Source: CAXXOK01 sp964497495
GTDB taxonomy: Bacteria; Bacillota; Clostridia; Christensenellales; Aristaeellaceae
Reading direction: 5' to 3'
DNA length: 21,750 nucleotides
Assembly (NCBI GenBank): GCA_964497495.1
Contig: CAZCCZ010000049.1
Coordinates: forward strand, 1 to 21,750
Shown: piece after piece, positions 14,657-18,829 of the stretch
How positions within the stretch are numbered: position 1 is the first letter of the stretch
How the letters are laid out: every line of letters starts with the position of its first letter
Translations under genes and position numbers: made by a program
The notes under the pieces: model-generated
Told to the model about the DNA's origin: nothing
Seen by the model: the letters and a program-made list of their open reading frames with translations, nothing else
The model's database searches: none

Positions 14657-14843
14657 GGGCGGCGGACGAAACGGGCGCGTCGATCCGCATTTTATTGGAA
14701 CATATCCAACGCGATACGCGGGGGAGAGCACGGGAAGCTGACCGCGTCTGTCACGGCGTACGGCGAAAATTGACCGTGAAGACAAAGCTTTTATGCCCGC
14801 AAGCTTAACCGGGGGAAAGCGAAGAACAGGCATCGAAAAACGC

Positions 14844-14871
14844 TTGACAACCGCCCAGCAGGGTGTACAAT
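14844..14871 (+). promoter_or_regulatory. Sigma-A promoter of the xerS-like gene
   Basis: TTGACA (14844-14849), 16-bp spacer, TACAAT (14866-14871). The start would be near 14878, leaving an untranslated leader of roughly 410 nt before the recombinase ATG at 15291. Confidence 0.75.
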
Positions 14872-14881
14872 GAATTTGAAC

Positions 14882-14909
14882 TATTCGCTAAAGAATACTT
14901 TAACGAATA
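14882..14909. promoter_or_regulatory. 28-bp inverted repeat, candidate dif-like recombination site
   Basis: Left arm TATTCGCTAAA (14882-14892), centre GAATAC (14893-14898), right arm TTTAACGAATA (14899-14909). Ten of eleven arm positions are inverted complements. The 11-6-11 layout is the one used by Xer recombinases at dif. The arms do not match classical E. coli or B. subtilis dif, but XerS-type sites are known to differ and to lie next to the recombinase gene. It could instead be an operator or an RNA hairpin at the 5' end of the transcript. Confidence 0.5.
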
Positions 14910-15290
14910 AATAGAGCAATAAATCCCCTTATGGCCCGTATCCGACTCCCGCCTGATACGCGCGGGCCTCAACGCTACCATATCGCCTTGCGTAACGCTT
15001 TCGCAGCCTCGTGCCGACGTTATATGAATCTTACGTTGCCTGCCTCCCGCCGCCGACAATCGGTTTACGCGATTCGAACGTTACGTCCGCCGCACGCCGC
15101 TGACAGTATGGCCACCCGGTTGCCATCTTCGTTATCGCCGACCGTCGTTTGCGCGTACCGCCCGTTGCCGTTGTATGGCGTTTTCCCGTTCAGCGTTCCG
15201 TGCTATTGCGATGTTGAGCCGCCGTTTCCAACCAGTATAGACCTCTTTCATTCGTCCGTCTTTCTTTCGCTTTGGAAAGGAGCGCCGATT
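14910..15290 (+). other. Long untranslated leader of the recombinase gene
   Basis: No convincing gene. The frame of the recombinase stays open upstream to an ATG at 14931, but that ATG has no ribosome binding site and the translation is Arg/Pro/Ser-rich and unlike Xer N-termini. A bulged hairpin is visible at 14933-14968 (GGCCC-GTATC pairing with GATAC and GGGCC, 4-nt bulge), and a small hairpin CCGA-CAA-TCGG at 15053-15063. Bases from about 15220 to 15270 are pyrimidine-rich. AAAGGAG at 15276-15282 is the recombinase ribosome binding site. I recognise no riboswitch or T-box. The rest of the 14592-14843 gap holds the lexA promoter and no gene I can support. Confidence 0.5.
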
Positions 15291-16439
15291 ATGCCGGAAT
15301 TATCCTACCGGGAACGCGTAGACCAGAAACGCCTGGAAAGCATCCGCGGGATGCTTAAAACATTGCCGCGCTCCTGCGCGGATTTCATCCGAAGCCTGCT
15401 GTCCACCACCAGCACGCTGACCCGGCTTGCATACACGATCGATCTTGGGACGTTTTTCGACTTCGCTATGAAGGAATTGTCCTGCTTCTCCGCGCAAAAC
15501 GCCTCAGAATTGACCGACGCCGACATCGCGCGTCTTACGCCGAGGGATATCGAAATTTACGCGGACTACCTTTCCCTGTACTACAGGCAGACCGGCGAGG
15601 AAGCCGACGAGCAGCGCCTGCTCCGTAACCAGACCTACGGCGTGATGCGCAAGCTTTCTTCCCTGCGTTCTTTTTTCAACTATCTGTTCCGCACGCAACG
15701 GATCCCGGCGAATATCGCCACGCTGGTGCCGCTACCCAAGAAACACGAGAAACCGATCTTACTGTTGGAACGGGACGAAATGCAAAAGCTGCTGGCCGCC
15801 GTGGATACCGGCGCCAGCCTTTCGCCGCGACAGGCCGCCTTTCATAAGCTGACCCGCGCGCGGGACTTCGCCATCGTCATGCTGTTTCTGGGCACGGGCA
15901 TCCGCGTAAGCGAATGCGTGGGCATCGATATCGAAGACGTGGATTTTCATTCCAACGCGCTGCTGGTAACCCGCAAGGGCGGCAATCAGTCCATCCTTTA
16001 TTTTCCGCAGGAAGTCGCCGACGCGCTGAAAGCCTACCTCGCGGAGCGCGAAACCGTTGCGACGGAACCGGAGCACGAACACGCGCTGTTTCTCTCCCTG
16101 CAAAAGCGCCGCATCACGCAGCGCGCCGTGGAACAGATGGTGAAAAAATACGCCCTGCTGGTGGTGCCGCTCAAACGCCGTATGAGCCCGCACAAACTGC
16201 GCAGCACCTACGCCACCAACCTGTACCAGGAGACCGAGGACATTTATCTGGTGGCGGAAGCGCTGGGCCATTCGGACGTGAACACCACGCGCAAGCATTA
16301 CGCCAGCATGAGCGACGCACGCATGCGTCAGGCCGCCGCCAACACCCATCTGGTTGCCGCTGAAACGCCTGAAACCGTTGATACACAAGCTTTTGAGCCA
16401 TCGGTCGACATTGCGCCGGCTACGGAGCTAAAACCGTAG
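15291..16439 (+). CDS. Tyrosine recombinase, XerS-like
   Basis: Site-specific DNA recombinase of 382 residues. The N-terminal SAM-like DNA-binding domain spans about 1-135; its LPRSCADFIRSLLSTTSTLT segment resembles the XerS start rather than XerC/XerD. The catalytic domain spans about 155-350 with the complete set R205 (GTGIRVSE), K229 (RKGGN), H301 and R304 (SPHKLRSTYATNL), H327 (LGHSDVNTT) and nucleophile Y337 (KHYA). A 30-residue Pro/Glu/Thr tail follows. The ATG at 15291 is chosen for AAAGGAG 8 bp upstream and for family length. If it is the sole Xer protein it would resolve chromosome dimers; no phage or conjugative genes surround it, which argues against a mobile-element integrase. Divergent from lexA and next to a dif-like repeat. 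Confidence 0.9.
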   Translation: MPELSYRERVDQKRLESIRGMLKTLPRSCADFIRSLLSTTSTLTRLAYTIDLGTFFDFAMKELSCFSAQNASELTDADIARLTPRDIEIYADYLSLYYRQTGEEADEQRLLRNQTYGVMRKLSSLRSFFNYLFRTQRIPANIATLVPLPKKHEKPILLLERDEMQKLLAAVDTGASLSPRQAAFHKLTRARDFAIVMLFLGTGIRVSECVGIDIEDVDFHSNALLVTRKGGNQSILYFPQEVADALKAYLAERETVATEPEHEHALFLSLQKRRITQRAVEQMVKKYALLVVPLKRRMSPHKLRSTYATNLYQETEDIYLVAEALGHSDVNTTRKHYASMSDARMRQAAANTHLVAAETPETVDTQAFEPSVDIAPATELKP

Positions 16440-16522
16440 GAACACGAACTCAGGGCTCCCCCATCGTAGTCTAAACCGTTTTCGAACGATAATAATATTA
16501 GCTTTTTAACTTACAAAGGGAA

Positions 16523-17278
16523 CTACTCCGCGTAAACGATATCATCCCGAAGGCGGTACAGCGTCGCGCCGCGGTTTTTGTGACAGAATGCGTCCACAAA
16601 CCAGTCGATGTCCTTCTCCGCGTCGTATTGCACCAGCGCGTAGCGCTCGCCGTTCTTCTTTTCGCCCTTCATGTTGGAATCCGTCCAGTGAACGGTCTGC
16701 GTTTCCGGGTCGTAATTTGCGATGAACACCAGGCTGTGCGCGCCTTTGCCGTAGTAATAATCCGCGCTCATCTGGAAATAGTCGCCGCGCTCCGCCTGCA
16801 TCATGAATTCACGCGCGTACTCCCGGTTTTCCGCGGTGCTAAGCTTTTCATCGTACAGAAACTGCGCCGCTACCTCGAACGGGTTGCCCTCCGAGGCGGG
16901 AACGTCCTTCCAGACGACGCCGTACGAAAAATCCTTACACTCGTCCTTGGGCAGGTTATCCGGAATGACCAGCGGAACGTCCGGATACTCCGCCATGCGG
17001 AACGCGTCCCGATTCTGGCGAAACAGGTAAACGGTGAAGTTTTTACAAATGTAGATATCGCCGGAATACTGCGCGCGCTGGAGCTTGCCGTTCGCCTGCG
17101 TATACAAATTCTGCGCGGTGGAAACGATGCGGTCGATAAAGTCCTCCCGCGCCTGTTCGTCCGCTTTCACGGGCTGCGCGGCGCCGAAAAGCATCAGACA
17201 GGCCGCCAACAGACAGACGGCATTACGAACCGCGCGCCCGCGGCGCTCCCCCATGCCCGAATTTACGTTTCTTTTCAT
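16523..17278 (-). CDS. Secreted papain-like cysteine protein (function unknown)
   Basis: Exported protein of 251 residues. Residues 1-39 form a signal peptide: basic start, hydrophobic core NAVCLLAACLMLFGAA, and likely cleavage at VKA-DE (39/40). The mature part shows a Cys-His-Asp order seen in NlpC/P60, CHAP and related papain-fold amidases: C78 (YICKNFTVYLF), H181 (GAHSLVFIANYD) and D200 (VHWTDSN). This fold assignment is inference; no clear named domain is recognised. The ATG at 17278 is chosen because it overlaps the stop of the VTC-domain gene (ATGA) with GAGGG upstream, and the longer reading has no signal peptide advantage. Last gene of the DUF4956-VTC unit, so it probably acts outside the cell with the CotH-type protein. 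It could be a cell-wall amidase or an inactive binding protein. Confidence 0.72.
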   Translation of the reverse strand: MKRNVNSGMGERRGRAVRNAVCLLAACLMLFGAAQPVKADEQAREDFIDRIVSTAQNLYTQANGKLQRAQYSGDIYICKNFTVYLFRQNRDAFRMAEYPDVPLVIPDNLPKDECKDFSYGVVWKDVPASEGNPFEVAAQFLYDEKLSTAENREYAREFMMQAERGDYFQMSADYYYGKGAHSLVFIANYDPETQTVHWTDSNMKGEKKNGERYALVQYDAEKDIDWFVDAFCHKNRGATLYRLRDDIVYAE

Positions 17279-17982
17279 TCGAAGCCCTCGTACCGCCTGC
17301 ACCAGCAGTATTTCGAAATGGCACTGTTCTGCGCGCTATGCACGTAGGTGCAAAGCAGATCGCGGATATACGGCGGCATCATCCGGTTGTACTTCACCTC
17401 GAGGATCATCTCGTCGTGGTCGAACGCCGGAAGCATAGGCACGTAGGGGTCAAACAGGTCGCGCGAATACAGCCCCGTGCGAAGTTGCTTATCGAAAGTG
17501 ATGCGCACCTCTTCCGCAGGATGCATATAGGCTTCGCGCACGTAATCCACCAGCACCACGGGCCGAAGCAGGTTCGTGGTCATTTCCCGGTACACGTCCT
17601 GCAGAAGCCCGCTTCGGGTGCGTTCCAGCCCGGTCGGGTCCCCCGCCGTCAGCTGATCCGCCAGCAGCCTGGGAATCATGACGGTGCGTTTAGAAATCAG
17701 GCTGCCGATCTTCGATTTGCATTCCATGCGAATAAGTTTATCGGAAAAGTTGTAAATCCGCAGACGGTATTTATCCCGGTCTTTGACGCCGTTGATTTTA
17801 TCCAGAACCGCGGAATTGTTGATGGTATCGAAATAAAGCGAACGGATGTGGTACTCGTTGTTTTCCTCGTCGCCGTTGGGGTCGCGCTCCAGCACACGGT
17901 CCAACGCGTGCGAAAGCAGGTGGTACTCCCCGGGCGTAATGTAGTATTTCAATTCGTGCCGAAGCGGCACTGCGGTAGGCAA
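17275..17982 (-). CDS. VTC domain (polyphosphate polymerase-type) protein
   Basis: Triphosphate-tunnel enzyme of 235 residues, related to the catalytic domain of yeast Vtc4, which makes polyphosphate from ATP. The tunnel-lining pattern is present: R8/K12 (RHELKYYI), R47 (RSLYFDT), K71/R73/R75 (KYRLRIYN), K89/K91 (MECKSK), K98/R99 (KRTVMIP), R149 (VDYVREAY), R160/K165 (VRITFDKQ) and E195/K197 (LEVKYN). Whether it makes polyphosphate or cleaves another triphosphate is not shown. The start is a TTG at 17982, the only start codon after AAAGGAGG; that ribosome binding site lies in a small inverted repeat. It sits 53 bp after the DUF4956 gene and overlaps the secreted-protein gene by 4 bp. Confidence 0.92.
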   Translation of the reverse strand: MPTAVPLRHELKYYITPGEYHLLSHALDRVLERDPNGDEENNEYHIRSLYFDTINNSAVLDKINGVKDRDKYRLRIYNFSDKLIRMECKSKIGSLISKRTVMIPRLLADQLTAGDPTGLERTRSGLLQDVYREMTTNLLRPVVLVDYVREAYMHPAEEVRITFDKQLRTGLYSRDLFDPYVPMLPAFDHDEMILEVKYNRMMPPYIRDLLCTYVHSAQNSAISKYCWCRRYEGFE

Positions 17983-18000
17983 AAGGCGCGCGCCTCCTTT
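17982..18000 (-). promoter_or_regulatory. Ribosome binding site of the VTC gene inside a short hairpin
   Basis: On the minus strand AAAGG (18000-17996) can pair with CCTTT (17986-17982), placing part of the AAAGGAGG ribosome binding site and the first base of the TTG start in a 5-bp stem. It may damp translation of the VTC protein. Confidence 0.35.
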
Positions 18001-18035
18001 CCCCGGATGGGAAACGGCCGTTCGGAATCCGGGGC

Positions 18036-18734
18036 TTACGCCCCGACTTCGCTCTGGCAGGCCACGAGGGTGGCGTCGTGCACGCCTTCGATGTCCAGCA
18101 TACGGGTCACGATTTCGTGGCGTTCGTTCAGACGTACCTCGTAGGTCATTTCCGCGCCCGCCCGCGTCAGGCTCTTGCTGCGAAGTTTATACCCTTTCAC
18201 CGAGCGGCGCAGTTCCGCGGTGATGGCCTGTTCGCAATACTCGTCGTAATGTACCACCAGCAGGTAGGCGTTGGGATTATTAAACTTGACAAACGTCAGC
18301 ACGAACATCAGCGCGGCGATGCACAGCACCACGATCAGCGCGACCAGGTGCAGCCCCGCGCCCAACAGGATCCCCATCGTGAGCGCCCAGAACATGTAGG
18401 CGGTATCCATGGGGTCCTTGACGGCTGTACGGAAACGCACGATGGACAGCGCGCCCACCATGCCCATGGACAGCGCGATGTCGCTTTTAATACACATGAC
18501 CACGGGAGTGGTAATGAGCGTCAGCATGATGAGCGTGATGGCGAAAGACGGGCTGTACAGCACGCCACGGTAAGTCTTTTTATAAACGAAGGCGATCACC
18601 GCGCCGACTACGAAACCCAGCCCGAGCGCGATGAAAAGATCGCCGGGAACGATGGATTTGAACTCGCCCGCCAGACCCATGTTCGAAAGGATGGAAGACG
18701 CGCTGGTGGTTTGCATAAGGGCCGAGAAATCCAT
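18036..18734 (-). CDS. DUF4956 membrane protein
   Basis: Integral membrane protein of 232 residues with about four transmembrane helices (near 33-50, 63-85, 100-125 and 125-150) and a soluble C-terminal domain (about 155-232). The stretch MGMVGALSIVRFRTAVKDP is the DUF4956 signature, with conserved Arg residues near the membrane. The family has no established function but is repeatedly found beside VTC-domain and CotH genes, as here; it may anchor or channel polyphosphate. AAGGGGG precedes the ATG. It has a strong promoter of its own downstream of the CotH gene and leads a three-gene unit. Confidence 0.9.
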   Translation of the reverse strand: MDFSALMQTTSASSILSNMGLAGEFKSIVPGDLFIALGLGFVVGAVIAFVYKKTYRGVLYSPSFAITLIMLTLITTPVVMCIKSDIALSMGMVGALSIVRFRTAVKDPMDTAYMFWALTMGILLGAGLHLVALIVVLCIAALMFVLTFVKFNNPNAYLLVVHYDEYCEQAITAELRRSVKGYKLRSKSLTRAGAEMTYEVRLNERHEIVTRMLDIEGVHDATLVACQSEVGA

Positions 18735-18764
18735 ATTGATAATCCCCCTTGCTCAATTGGGTTT

Positions 18765-18793
18765 ATGATAATCAGAAGCGCCGTTTTTGTCAA
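18765..18793 (-). promoter_or_regulatory. Sigma-A promoter of the DUF4956-VTC-secreted protein unit
   Basis: On the minus strand TTGACA (18788-18793), exactly 17 bp, then TATCAT (18765-18770), starting about 37 bp downstream of the CotH gene stop. It allows the three genes to be expressed separately from the large CotH gene. Confidence 0.75.
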
Positions 18794-18829
18794 GGCGGCG
18801 GGGTTGCGGGGCGCGTCGGGCCGCGCGGC

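Noticed and set aside
14592..14690. Upstream start for lexA
   Set aside because: It would cross the LexA box and promoter; the ATG at 14591 gives the usual LexA N-terminus.
14780..14815. Hairpin formed by two AAGCTT copies
   Set aside because: AAGCTT is its own inverted complement, so two copies are weak evidence; stem only 6 bp and no T run or gene end nearby.
14931..15290. Extended N-terminus giving a 502-residue recombinase
   Set aside because: The ATG at 14931 has no ribosome binding site, the added 120 residues are Arg/Pro/Ser-rich and unlike Xer N-termini, while the ATG at 15291 has AAAGGAG and gives family length.
15291..16439. Integrase of a phage or integrative element
   Set aside because: No excisionase, phage, relaxase or cargo genes, no tRNA or flanking direct repeats seen; XerS-like N-terminus and neighbouring dif-like site fit a housekeeping role better.
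16440..16522. Terminator or second recombination site after the recombinase gene
   Set aside because: Only a 4-bp stem CGTT-TTCG-AACG (near 16478-16490) and an A+T-rich patch are visible; no hairpin with adjoining T run and no match to the 28-bp repeat.
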